Assembly (NCBI GenBank): GCA_020724025.1
Contig: DYHU01000001.1
Coordinates: 1 to 64,000, forward strand
DNA length: 64,000 nucleotides
From: Syntrophorhabdus sp.
GTDB taxonomy: Bacteria > Desulfobacterota > BSN033 > UBA1163
Reading direction: 5' to 3'
Below, piece by piece: positions 43,502-51,934 of this stretch. The notes beneath the pieces are model-generated. The model was not told the origin of the DNA and made no database searches. It saw nothing but the letters and a program-made list of their open reading frames with translations. The translations under genes were made by a program, and so were the position numbers. The first letter of the stretch is position 1. Every line of letters starts with the position of its first letter.

Positions 43502-45853
43502 ATGGCTGCAACCAGTGTAGTCAGCGGTCTTGCAAGCGGCCTGGACTGGCGGAAGATCATCGACCAATTGAGACAGATCGAATATAAAAAAATCGAAATG
43601 GTCGAAGGAAGGAAAAAGGTCCAAGAGGAGAGGACCAGCGCCTGGCAGAGCCTCAATACTAAATTACTCTCTTTTAAAAACTCAGCAGGCGCCTTAAACA
43701 GGACCGCCTCTTTCAACCTTTATACCACCACGCTCTCTTCCAACACGACGGCGGAGGCCGAAGATATCCTTTCCGTGACTGCGAGCACGGATGGTTCTCC
43801 GGGGACTTATAAGATTATTGTCACGTCTCTGGCCAGCGCCCAGAAGCTTTCTTCAACCAGCTATGCCAGCCAGACCACAGCGCTCAATCTTTCCGGCGAT
43901 ATCATCGTTGGGGGGCGAACAGTCAAAATTACTACGACGGATAGCCTATCCAGTCTTCGGGACAAGATCAATGCTGTCAATTCAGGGACGAATGCCTCCA
44001 AGGTGACTGCCTCCATTGTCAACTACGGGACGAGCGGCTATCGGCTCATCCTGACCAGTGATGCGGAAGGGTCTTCGGGGGTCGGCCTCCTTAATGGCGG
44101 GGCGTCTGATCTCGTAAGATCGCTCGGTTTTGTCGATGCCTCCGCAAAAACAGCCAAGAATGCCATCACAGGCGGCCACAAAAGCGATCCCTTTTCTGCG
44201 GCGGATAAGAAAGTGGGAGGGACGGATCTGCTCAATCTGACCAGCCCCCAGCGCGGTAATGTGACGATCACCATTAACGGCACTGCCAGATCTGTGGCGA
44301 TCGATCTGGCAACCGACTCTTTAAATACCATCCGGGACGCCATCAATACAGCCTTCACCGGTGTGTTTACTTCCAATCCAGCCACCGTCGTAAGTGAAAC
44401 GGTTAGTGGAACAACAAAATACAGGCTACTGATCGAGGGGAATACGGTTACTTATACCGATGCGAACAATGTCCTGGAAACGCTCGGCATTCTCAAAAGG
44501 GCAGGTGCCTCAGACGAGAGAGGTATGACCGGCGACGTGGCCAATACATCGGCCGGAACGGCCATTACCTCCTCCACGCTGATTAAGAATATCGACGGGT
44601 ATAATAACTATGCCTCTGGGGATACCATCACATTGACCGGAACCAGCACAGCCAATGCAGCAGTCAATAGCGTATTTACCATTGCCGATGCGAGCACGGT
44701 CGGAGACCTTTTAACCGCCATTCAGACAGCCTATGGGGAGGTGACAGCCTCGGTCACAGCAGATGGAAAGATCCAGATCGTGGACAATAAAATTGGAGAT
44801 ACCTATCTGGCTGTTACCCTGACTCCCAGCAAGATCAGCCTCAAGTTTGATGCGGATGGAAATTTCGGGGCCATTTCAACCATCCGGTCGCGGCAGATTC
44901 AAGCCGGTGCGAATGCAAATATCTCTGTGGATGGAGTGATCATGACTCCATCCACCAATACACCGAATGATATCATCACCGGGGTTACCCTCAATCTGAA
45001 AAAGGCTGCTGCGGATACGACCGTCACCCTCACGGTGGGGAGAGATTACGGCGGCGTGAAGAAAAAAATTGAAGAGTTTGTGACGGCCTATAATGACGCC
45101 ATGGATACCATCAATGCCCAGTTGGCTTACAATTCGGAGTCACAGAAACCAGGGGGTCCTCTCTTTGGGGACGCCACACTGCGGACGATCAAATCGAATC
45201 TTACCAGAATCGTTTTGAACCAGGTCTCAGGAGTATCGGCCAATTTTTCAACCCTCGGACTGATCGGCATCAGTATCGGGACGGATAGTAGGTTGACCAT
45301 CGATGACAGCAAGCTTCAAGATTATTTTGAGACTAACTTTGATGACGTCAAAAAACTGTTTGTCGCCGATTGGTCATCCACCGACAGCAATTTGAGCTAT
45401 CTCTATCATACGATCGATACCCAGGCAGGTACTTACAACGTTCAAATCACGGGCGTCGATCCCGTGGCAGGCTATTTTGTGACATCAGGGGATGCCACTG
45501 GAGAGGGTGAGTACCTGAAAGGCATATCCGGAAACGCCAAAGGCCTTGTCGTCCGGTACTCTGGGACGGCCACAGGGTCAGTGGGGAGTTTTTCCCTCAC
45601 CTATGGCATTGCCGAGCTCCTGGATCGTTCCCTCTATTATATTACGGATTCAGTCGATGGTACGATCACCCACAAAAAGGAGACGATCCAGGATACGATC
45701 GATCACTTGAAGGATGATATTGAGACCATGGAAGCTCGACTGGACCAGAGGATGGCTGAATTGGAGCGTCGATTCGTCGCCATGGAGACGGCTCTTAGCA
45801 CATTGCAGAGCCAGACGGGCTGGCTCACGGGCCAGATCAATATGATCAGCTAA
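43502..45853 (+). CDS. fliD: Filament cap protein FliD (HAP2), large form
   Basis: FliD caps the filament and folds each flagellin in place. The frame opens at 43475, but ATG 43502 follows AGGAGG at a good distance and gives 783 residues. The N-terminal motif is TSVVSGLASGLDWRKIIDQL; the C-terminal FliD domain has EEFVTAYNDAMDTINAQLAY and the end TALSTLQSQTGWLTGQINMI. Many FliD proteins have 400-550 residues, so this one has about 250 extra in the outer variable domains, rich in Thr, Ser and Gly repeats. Confidence 0.95.
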   Translation: MAATSVVSGLASGLDWRKIIDQLRQIEYKKIEMVEGRKKVQEERTSAWQSLNTKLLSFKNSAGALNRTASFNLYTTTLSSNTTAEAEDILSVTASTDGSPGTYKIIVTSLASAQKLSSTSYASQTTALNLSGDIIVGGRTVKITTTDSLSSLRDKINAVNSGTNASKVTASIVNYGTSGYRLILTSDAEGSSGVGLLNGGASDLVRSLGFVDASAKTAKNAITGGHKSDPFSAADKKVGGTDLLNLTSPQRGNVTITINGTARSVAIDLATDSLNTIRDAINTAFTGVFTSNPATVVSETVSGTTKYRLLIEGNTVTYTDANNVLETLGILKRAGASDERGMTGDVANTSAGTAITSSTLIKNIDGYNNYASGDTITLTGTSTANAAVNSVFTIADASTVGDLLTAIQTAYGEVTASVTADGKIQIVDNKIGDTYLAVTLTPSKISLKFDADGNFGAISTIRSRQIQAGANANISVDGVIMTPSTNTPNDIITGVTLNLKKAAADTTVTLTVGRDYGGVKKKIEEFVTAYNDAMDTINAQLAYNSESQKPGGPLFGDATLRTIKSNLTRIVLNQVSGVSANFSTLGLIGISIGTDSRLTIDDSKLQDYFETNFDDVKKLFVADWSSTDSNLSYLYHTIDTQAGTYNVQITGVDPVAGYFVTSGDATGEGEYLKGISGNAKGLVVRYSGTATGSVGSFSLTYGIAELLDRSLYYITDSVDGTITHKKETIQDTIDHLKDDIETMEARLDQRMAELERRFVAMETALSTLQSQTGWLTGQINMIS

Positions 45854-45925
45854 GGCTGGAGGTAAGGGCTGAAAGGTCAAGAATTTAGAATTTAGGATTT
45901 TTCTGAGGAAGGAGGCTTCATTCAT

Positions 45926-46372
45926 ATGTTCGGATCCGGATACCAGGCTTATCAGAAATCTCACATCCTGACAGCAGACCCTAAGAGACTGATCATCCTC
46001 TGTTATGAGGAGGCGATCCAGAGCTTAGTTCAGGCTAAAGCGAAATATCTATCCCTGGATTATGAGGCCAAGGGCAGGGCGGTTCAAAAGGCCCTGGACC
46101 TCCTTAACCATTTGAGAGAGACCCTTGATTTTGAGAGAGGAGGAGAGATCGCAGGGCACCTGGATCGTCTTTATGGATTTATGATCGGTCATACTCTTAA
46201 AAGCGATCACAGAAGGGATGTGAACGGGTTTAGCGAGGTAGTGGGAATGCTTGAGCAGTTGAAATCAGCCTGGGAAGAAGCCTTGTATCGCCAGCAAGGC
46301 GGCGACTCCCTTTTTCCCCAGAAGGAATGCCTGTCTTTCCCCACTCTAAAAGAAGGAATCCCGTTGCGTTGA
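45926..46372 (+). CDS. fliS: Flagellar export chaperone FliS
   Basis: FliS binds the flagellin C-terminus and keeps it unfolded for export. The 148-residue protein starts MFGSGYQAYQKSHILTADPK with RLIILCYEEAIQSLVQAKA, the usual FliS pattern, and continues with DLLNHLRETLDFERGGEIAG. The last 25 residues are extra and polar. GGAAGGAGG-like sequence precedes it. The next gene starts 8 bases after the stop. Confidence 0.95.
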   Translation: MFGSGYQAYQKSHILTADPKRLIILCYEEAIQSLVQAKAKYLSLDYEAKGRAVQKALDLLNHLRETLDFERGGEIAGHLDRLYGFMIGHTLKSDHRRDVNGFSEVVGMLEQLKSAWEEALYRQQGGDSLFPQKECLSFPTLKEGIPLR

Positions 46373-46379
46373 GGTGATC

Positions 46380-46820
46380 ATGGACCCTTTTCGGTTTCGT
46401 CAGTACCTGACTGAAAAACTGAGGACCCTGAAAGAGTTTTTATCCATTTCCGAATCGATGAAGACAGACCTGGACCTGCCGAACATGGGAGAGGTGACCC
46501 GGCGGATGACGAAGCGCCAGGAGCTGATCGGCCGGATCGACCGGATGGACGATGAAATCAGGAGGATTGCGGTAAAACCTCCTGTTTCCGAGGCCGAATG
46601 GCCGGAGCGACTAAGGGAAGAGATTCTCCTGCTCTACAAGGCGATCGAAGAGGTGCTTCAAACCGTGAAGGCCATTGACGGAGAGTGTCAGGAACGAATT
46701 GCGGCCTTGCGGAATGAGGTCAAGGCCGAGTTGCAGAAAGCCTTTCAAGGGATGCTCACGGTCCGTGGTTATATGGAGAAACCGGCCCATCCTCCGAGAT
46801 TTTTAGATGTAAGGAGATAA
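46380..46820 (+). CDS. FliT/FlgN-like helical chaperone
   Basis: The 146-residue protein is nearly all helix with long heptad-like stretches (about 1-45 and 75-125) and ends in a proline-containing tail PAHPPRFLDV. Its position right after fliS and its size fit a FliT-type chaperone for FliD, although sequence conservation in this group is weak. ATG 46380 follows GAGGTGAT in the fliS stop region. Confidence 0.65.
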   Translation: MDPFRFRQYLTEKLRTLKEFLSISESMKTDLDLPNMGEVTRRMTKRQELIGRIDRMDDEIRRIAVKPPVSEAEWPERLREEILLLYKAIEEVLQTVKAIDGECQERIAALRNEVKAELQKAFQGMLTVRGYMEKPAHPPRFLDVRR

Positions 46821-46910
46821 GAGAATCGCCATCCTCCTTTTCTCATATCGCTTTGGCCTTTTGGAAAATTCTTTTCACCAATCATGAGGGAGTAGAGATT
46901 CAGATTCGAT

Positions 46911-46934
46911 AGGCGGGACATTCTTGTCCCGCCT
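46911..46934. terminator. Perfect hairpin after the fliD-fliS operon
   Basis: AGGCGGGAC (46911-46919) pairs with GTCCCGCCT (46926-46934) over 9 bp with a 6-base loop. There is no T run after it, so it may be a weak or factor-assisted terminator, or a small palindrome. It lies about 90 bases after the FliT-like gene. Confidence 0.5.
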
Positions 46935-47014
46935 GCATACGGTTGGCAGGCCAAGACGGAGTTAGATTTCGTCGTGAGATCAGTCGAACGAAAACTCCGT
47001 CTATCGAGGTTGAA

Positions 47015-47752
47015 ATGGATTGTAAAATGATACAAAAAAATCACCAACACCCGGCCCAGCAGATTCGTATCTGGATCGCAGAGGATGAGGACGAGTTAAG
47101 AGAGATCCTGAGAGACTCTCTTTCCGGGGGGAACCGGACCGTTCGATTGTTTCAGAATGGCAGAGAGGTCCTCGAGGCGCTGAAAAGGGAGGTTTTCGAT
47201 ATCCTCCTCACCGATCTCATCATGCCGGAGGTGGATGGGATTCAACTCCTCAAAGAGGTCAAGAGCCGCCATCCCGACAGCATCGTCATCATCATGACCG
47301 GCTATGCCTCCCTCGATTCGGCCATTCAGGCCATCCGGGGAGGGGCTTATGATTATATCCGGAAACCTTTCAAACTGGATGAGCTGGAGATCGTCATACA
47401 GAATGCCTGCGAAAAGATTTCTCTGATCCGGGAAAACAGAGACCTCCTCCGGATACTAAAGGAGACGAAGGAAGAACTGGGGCGGTTGAGAGAGACCTGG
47501 GATGAACATTTGAACCATGTGTTGAGCATCTGCTGGATGATGTTCGGGGAAAAGAGGAACCCAGAGATGGAACTGATCCTCAAACAGATCAGCCCCCTTG
47601 CCCCGGATTTCGATTTGAAGAAGAGGGAAGCTGAGGAGAAGGCACTTGAGAGCCTTCAGCGTCTGGCTGACCTTAAAAAGGAGAGATCGATCACGGAGCA
47701 GGAATTCTCCACCTTCAAGAATATCCTGCTGAAGAAGCTGACCAAGGGATGA
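47015..47752 (+). CDS. Response regulator with SHOCT-like C-terminus
   Basis: A 245-residue protein with a receiver domain (about 15-135: WIAEDEDELREIL, Asp67 in ILLTDLIMP, TGYASLDSAI, and the Lys in YIRKPFKLDELE). A helical linker follows, then a C-terminal segment (about 205-240, LQRLADLKKERSITEQEF) like a SHOCT domain. No DNA-binding or AAA+ output is present, so it is not the missing sigma54 activator. ATG 47015 has GAGG upstream; the frame opens at 46943. The kinase gene follows. Confidence 0.85.
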   Translation: MDCKMIQKNHQHPAQQIRIWIAEDEDELREILRDSLSGGNRTVRLFQNGREVLEALKREVFDILLTDLIMPEVDGIQLLKEVKSRHPDSIVIIMTGYASLDSAIQAIRGGAYDYIRKPFKLDELEIVIQNACEKISLIRENRDLLRILKETKEELGRLRETWDEHLNHVLSICWMMFGEKRNPEMELILKQISPLAPDFDLKKREAEEKALESLQRLADLKKERSITEQEFSTFKNILLKKLTKG

Positions 47753-47925
47753 TTCGAAATGAGAGCTCTGAAAAACTGCTTTTCGTTCTCTGATTACACA
47801 AATTTCAAAAAAATGATTCCACAGATTTTTCTTTATTTATCAATGTATCTCTAATCTGTGTAATCGGCTCCTAATCGATGTAATCAGAGATTTCTGGACT
47901 TTTTCGGAAATCTCAAAATTTTTAT

Positions 47926-48777
47926 TTGACAAAGGAAATGGGATCAGGTATTGTCGAACCGTTTTCGCCATTTCAGGCACTTCCGGATGAACACCTGGAA
48001 ACCATGGTTGATCAGAAGATTATTGAAAACATCGAGTCGCTTTTTGCCGTCCTGAAAGACCGTTCCCGACATTCGAGAATGGGATCATTGATGGGAGGGG
48101 TCGTCCATAACATGAACGGAACCATCCAGATCCTCTCCATGCAGATGGAGATGATTCAAAGGACAATGGCCAGAAAGGACGGAAAGAGCCATTCTTCCAT
48201 CCAGGAGAAGATGGACCAGTGCATGGCTCAGATCGATAAGTTGAAGTCGATGTTAGAGGCGTTGCATCTCAGAGAGAGACATGAGGAAGAGGAGGGTTCC
48301 CGGAGGATCAATTTGAATGAGGTGATCGAAAGGGAGATCGGACTGTTTCATCATCACCTCTTTTTTAAACACCATGTCAAGGTGAAGAAGAACTTTTCCA
48401 CCCATCTGCCCTCAATTCAGGGCCATGAGGTCGATTTCAGCGAGGGGTTGTCCAATCTGATTGAGAATGCGATGGAGGCGATGGAAGGGACCCCCCGAAA
48501 GGATCTGACGCTGACCACCCGGGCCGGGAACGATCATATCCAGGTGGTGATCATGGATACGGGTTGCGGCATCCCTGATGAGTTCCGGCACCGCCTCTTT
48601 ACTCCCTTCTTCACCACGAAAAACGGAAGCCATTACGGATTAGGATTATTTATGACCCGGAAACTCCTCACTCCCTACGGAGCTTCCATCGAACCTCATT
48701 TCAAGGAAGGCGAGACCCTCTTCTCCGTAAAGATTCCACAGATCCCTTCGTCTTCGAGCCTACACAAAAAAGCTTAA
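47926..48777 (+). CDS. Two-component sensor histidine kinase
   Basis: The 283-residue frame from TTG 47926 (an ATG at 47938 is an alternative; neither has a clear ribosome site). It has no sensor domain or membrane helix. A histidine phosphorylation helix at about 50-70 reads MGGVVHNMNGTIQIL, unlike the usual HE/DxN form. An HATPase domain follows, with an N box (NLIENAMEAM), DTGCGIP, FTPFFTTK and GLGLFMTRKL. It pairs with the regulator at 47015. Its input is unknown. Confidence 0.83.
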   Translation: MTKEMGSGIVEPFSPFQALPDEHLETMVDQKIIENIESLFAVLKDRSRHSRMGSLMGGVVHNMNGTIQILSMQMEMIQRTMARKDGKSHSSIQEKMDQCMAQIDKLKSMLEALHLRERHEEEEGSRRINLNEVIEREIGLFHHHLFFKHHVKVKKNFSTHLPSIQGHEVDFSEGLSNLIENAMEAMEGTPRKDLTLTTRAGNDHIQVVIMDTGCGIPDEFRHRLFTPFFTTKNGSHYGLGLFMTRKLLTPYGASIEPHFKEGETLFSVKIPQIPSSSSLHKKA

Positions 48778-48779
48778 AT

Positions 48780-48947
48780 CGTATCAATTTAGCTGTTTAA
48801 AATCGTCTTGTAAAATCCCTCCCAACCTCCCCTTGCCCCGTCGTCTGCGGGGATATAAAGGCCAAAGGGAGGAGAAAGATTTCCCCCTTTTGACAAAGGG
48901 GATGAAGGGGGATTAGATTAGTTTTTTAAAAGCGCTAAAGTGTTATC
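48780..48947. mobile_element. MITE-like element, family 1 copy B (after the kinase)
   Basis: About 167 bp, related to the copy at 43275-43396: same ends (GTATCAATTTAGC and GCGCTAAAGTGTTAT), same ATCCCTCCC and GGGATGAAGGGGGATTAG segments, with a longer middle. It fills the gap between the convergent kinase and motB genes, where it may also act as a terminator for both. Confidence 0.75.
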
Positions 48948-49781
48948 TTAAATCGGATTTTTCTGCTCTGGAATATTCTCTTTCACCGGTTCGGATTCCA
49001 TCTCCTTGTTGCTCAGGATGACGAAATCGACCCTCCGGTTCTGAAGCCTTCCCTCGGGGGTACTGTTCGTATCGACAGGCCGAAATTCGGCATAGCCTGT
49101 GGCCGAGAGCCGGTCCGGATCGAACCGGAAGTGATCGAGCAGATATCGGACAATCATCGTGGCCCTTGCGGTTGAAAGCTCCCAGTTGGAAGGAAATCTG
49201 GGGGTATTGATGGGAACATTATCGGTATGACCTTCGATCCGGATGTGGTTGGGAATCTTTTCAATGGTCTGGGCCAGGACATTGAGGACCGGCTCCATGT
49301 CCGGACGAATAAAAGCCTCTCCGGAGTTAAAGAAGATGTGTTCGGAGACCCGGATGACCAGCCCTCTTTTTTCAAGAATGAACTTGATCTGATTGGCCAT
49401 GTTTGAACCGGGTTTAACCGTCTTTCCCTTCGAAACATCCTCAATCCCCTTCTTGATGTCCTCGGCCATCTTAATGAGAGCCCTTCCATCCGGACTATAA
49501 GCCTTTCCTTCTATGGGAGGGCTGATGCTGAAATGGATGGGAACGACCTGATTCGAAAATACCCCCGGCTCCTTATGGGTCATCTGGATCGGCATCACAG
49601 AGCCCAGAGCCCTCTGAAGGGACTCGACGGCAGAACCCATCTTCTTTTCATCCACCCTCGACATCGAATACATCGTCACAAAGAAAGCGAAGAGAAGGGT
49701 GATGAAGTCCGCATAGGAGACCAGCCACCTTTCCATGTTTTCATGTTCTTCTTCACCATGCTTTTTCTTCTTTCTGGCCAT
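48948..49781 (-). CDS. motB: Flagellar stator protein MotB
   Basis: MotB anchors the stator to peptidoglycan and carries the ion-binding Asp. The 277-residue protein has a basic N-terminus, one membrane helix (about 20-42) with the essential Asp25 in SYADFITLLFAFFVTMYSM, and a C-terminal OmpA-like domain with RIEGHTDNVPINTPRFPSNW. It is separated from motA by a repeat-bearing gap of 329 bases. Confidence 0.95.
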   Translation of the reverse strand: MARKKKKHGEEEHENMERWLVSYADFITLLFAFFVTMYSMSRVDEKKMGSAVESLQRALGSVMPIQMTHKEPGVFSNQVVPIHFSISPPIEGKAYSPDGRALIKMAEDIKKGIEDVSKGKTVKPGSNMANQIKFILEKRGLVIRVSEHIFFNSGEAFIRPDMEPVLNVLAQTIEKIPNHIRIEGHTDNVPINTPRFPSNWELSTARATMIVRYLLDHFRFDPDRLSATGYAEFRPVDTNSTPEGRLQNRRVDFVILSNKEMESEPVKENIPEQKNPI

Positions 49782-49882
49782 TGGTTAAGTGATTCCCTCC
49801 ATCAAGTTCTAATGCAAGCAAAAGACATACCACAATAAAATTCCAGTCAAAATTATTTGAAATTTCTCCTTCTTCTCCCCAA

Positions 49883-50025
49883 AGAGTGCGTCGCTATTAG
49901 CCGTTCGTCCTTCGACAAGCTCAGGGCGAACGGCTAAGTAATTAATTTCTAATGTGTCGTGGTCCGTTCGTGGTGAGTCCCGCGGTTCGCGGGATCGAAC
50001 CATGAACGGACTTGTAACATAGTCT
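49883..50025. mobile_element. MITE-like element, family 2 copy A (between motA and motB)
   Basis: This 143-bp element matches the copy at 51700-51842 closely along its whole length, with identical size. Terminal parts resemble AGACTGTGT at one end and its complement at the other, more decayed here. The middle has nested palindromes (GTTCGTGG, CCGCGGTTCGCGG and CGTTCATGGTTCGA-like). It splits the motA-motB pair on the minus strand. Confidence 0.8.
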
Positions 50026-50110
50026 CTCAGTGGAGAGGGGGAAAGGGTGAGACGGCCTTTCTCAAAACGACTTTTTGTCAAAGAGTTGCAATTTTTGTTA
50101 CCCGAAAATC

Positions 50111-50902
50111 CTATTTTTTCGACTCCGCAGAGATGAGATTTTTCTGCTTCTCCGTCAGAAAGGCATTCAACTTCTCTTCGATCAATCTCGGGTTTTCACC
50201 CGTGGAGACCGCCACCACTCCTTCAAGGGTCAGCTCCTTCAGGATCATCTCATGTCTATGTCTAAGTTCCAATTTGCTTGCAATGGGCAGAAACAGGAGA
50301 TTGGCCGATCCCACTCCGTAGACCGTCGCAACAAAGGCGGTTGCGATCCCTGATCCGAGTTTCGAGGGGTCATTCAAATTCTCCATCACATGGATCAGGC
50401 CCAGCACCGCCCCGAGGATGCCGATGGTAGGAGCATATCCTCCTGCGGCCTTAAATACCTTTGAACTCGTCTTGCCATGTTCGTCGAGATACCCCAGTTC
50501 CGTTTCCATTGCATCACGAATGGCATGAGGCTCGATGCCATCGACCGCCATGGTGAGGGCCTTTTTCAAAAAGAGATCTTCGACATTCTTGATCTCCTTT
50601 TCGAGAGAGAGAATGCCCTCTTTCCGGGCCTTATTGGCATAACCGGTAATCTGGGCGATCATTTGATGAGGATCATGAGAAGGTTCTTTGAGGGCAATCT
50701 TCACTCCCTTAAAGGCGTCCATGACTCCATCAAAGGAGAAGCTGACAAAGACCGCTCCGAAGGTCCCACCCAGGACGATGAGGGCCGCCGTCGCCTGCAT
50801 GATGGAATGGATGCTACCTCCCTCGAGGACTTGTCCTCCCAGGATTGCTCCGATGCCGAGTATCAGTCCGATTAAAGTGGCTTTATCCATAAGAGAACGC
50901 AC
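50111..50902 (-). CDS. motA: Flagellar stator protein MotA
   Basis: MotA forms the ion channel with MotB and drives FliG. The 263-residue protein has four membrane helices (two near residues 5-50 and two near 155-205), a large cytoplasmic loop between, and the family motifs GGYAPTIGILGAVLGLIHVM and PSKLGSGIATAFVATVYGVG. A start at 50890 (MDKATL) is an alternative. flbD lies upstream on the same strand. Confidence 0.95.
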   Translation of the reverse strand: MRSLMDKATLIGLILGIGAILGGQVLEGGSIHSIMQATAALIVLGGTFGAVFVSFSFDGVMDAFKGVKIALKEPSHDPHQMIAQITGYANKARKEGILSLEKEIKNVEDLFLKKALTMAVDGIEPHAIRDAMETELGYLDEHGKTSSKVFKAAGGYAPTIGILGAVLGLIHVMENLNDPSKLGSGIATAFVATVYGVGSANLLFLPIASKLELRHRHEMILKELTLEGVVAVSTGENPRLIEEKLNAFLTEKQKNLISAESKK

Positions 50903-51042
50903 AAGAGATTGGAATAATGGAATATTGGAATATTGGAAGAATGGGTTTTTCGGAAGGAAAACGAATTGCTCCGATTGCTGTTTACGTCCTTTCCCATCAT
51001 TCCACTATTCCATTATTCCATCATTCCAATATCCCAGGTCTT

Positions 51043-51243
51043 TTATTCAATCGGTATAGAAGGATTAAAAATACATCTCCGGTAATCGGTCACCCTTTTA
51101 ATGACCTCACTCACCGACTCATGAACCGTTATCTTCTCTCCATTGGAAAGCGTAATGATGGTGTCGGGCGTTTCTTCAATAAAAACGATAAGATCCGGAT
51201 TGACAACAATCGGAGTATTATTGAGCCGAGTGACGGTAATCAT
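51043..51243 (-). CDS. flbD: FlbD-family small protein
   Basis: A 66-residue protein of the small FlbD family that lies next to motA in many genomes. It starts MITVTRLNNTPIVVNPDLIV with FIEETPDTIITLSNGEKITV, the usual pattern. This is not the Caulobacter transcription factor of the same name. Its role is not known; it may modulate stators. The predicted sigma28 start for it lies about 340 bases upstream beyond a MITE-like element. Confidence 0.88.
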   Translation of the reverse strand: MITVTRLNNTPIVVNPDLIVFIEETPDTIITLSNGEKITVHESVSEVIKRVTDYRRCIFNPSIPIE

Positions 51244-51377
51244 AAATGGTCAACCTTTGGTAACTCATGAATCGAATGGGGTAGGGGCGACTTAGGTCGC
51301 CCTTCTAAGGGGGGGGCTAAAGCCTCCCCTTTCCGGCAATCATAAAAATGCTGCCTTAGAACGATAGAACGATTTTA

Positions 51378-51589
51378 ATTAGAGTCTGTTTATAAATGTC
51401 CCTTTTCCGTCATGCCGGACCTGAGGAGCCTGCCCCGTACTTGATACGGGGGCATCCAGACGTCGTCCCGACGAAAGTCGGGAACCATCTCAAAGACTGG
51501 GTCCCGGTTTTCACCGGGAACCCTGGATTCCGGCTTTCGCCGGAATGACGACCTTTTTTGAAACCGTTAGTTTATGGACAGACACTAAT
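51378..51589. mobile_element. MITE-like element between flbD and its sigma28 motif
   Basis: A 212-bp element bounded by 19-base inverted repeats (51378-51396 and 51571-51589) that match at 16 positions, starting ATTAG and GTCTGT. The inside holds nested palindromes around GTCATGCC and CCGGAATGAC, a widespread type of interspersed bacterial repeat. It has no coding capacity. Confidence 0.8.
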
Positions 51590-51592
51590 TAC

Positions 51593-51620
51593 TCATCGGC
51601 TGAGGAAAGAGCTAACTTTA
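51593..51620 (-). promoter_or_regulatory. Sigma28 promoter motif pointing to flbD-motAB
   Basis: On the minus strand, TAAAGTTA (51613-51620), a 12-base spacer and GCCGATGA (51593-51600) match the sigma28 pattern. It lies immediately beyond the MITE-like element at 51378-51589, so the transcript would run through that element to reach flbD. Confidence 0.65.
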
Positions 51621-51628
51621 ATGCCATT

Positions 51629-51655
51629 TAAGGAAAATTGCGTTTTACCCGATAA
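51629..51655 (+). promoter_or_regulatory. Sigma28 promoter motif pointing to cheA
   Basis: TAAG (51629-51632), 15 bases, then CCCGATAA (51648-51655) match the core sigma28 pattern TAAA-N15-GCCGATAA with two changes. It is back to back with the motif at 51593-51620. A MITE-like element lies between it and cheA. Confidence 0.6.
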
Positions 51656-51699
51656 ATAGAATGAATAACGGAAAAAGACGGTGATCAACTCCTATTTAT

Positions 51700-51842
51700 A
51701 GACTGTGTCGTAATTCGCCGTTCCCCCTTCGACACGCTCAGGGCGAACGGCTAAGTCATTGATTTTTAATATCCCGTGGTCCGTTCGTGGTGAGTCCCGC
51801 GGTTCGCGGGATCGAACCATGAACGGACTTATAACACAGTCT
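51700..51842. mobile_element. MITE-like element, family 2 copy B (before cheA)
   Basis: This 143-bp copy has clearer ends than copy A at 49883: AGACTGTGTCG at 51700 and ACACAGTCT at the right end. The middle is nearly identical to copy A (GTGGTCCGTTCGTGGTGAGT and following). It lies between the sigma28 motif at 51629 and the cheA start at 51935. Confidence 0.85.
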
Positions 51843-51934
51843 CTTAGCCGGGTAGTCTTATAGTCCCGGGATGATGAGATGCCACAGGCGTGGATCATGG
51901 AAACAAACATATCATTCATTAAAAGGTGTGAAAG

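Noticed and set aside
50477..50875. 132-codon plus-strand frame opposite motA
   Set aside because: It lies wholly opposite motA, whose membrane helices and family motifs are clear.
49883..51842. CRISPR array
   Set aside because: Repeats here are two or three long palindromic copies at irregular spacing, without short repeats and unique spacers.
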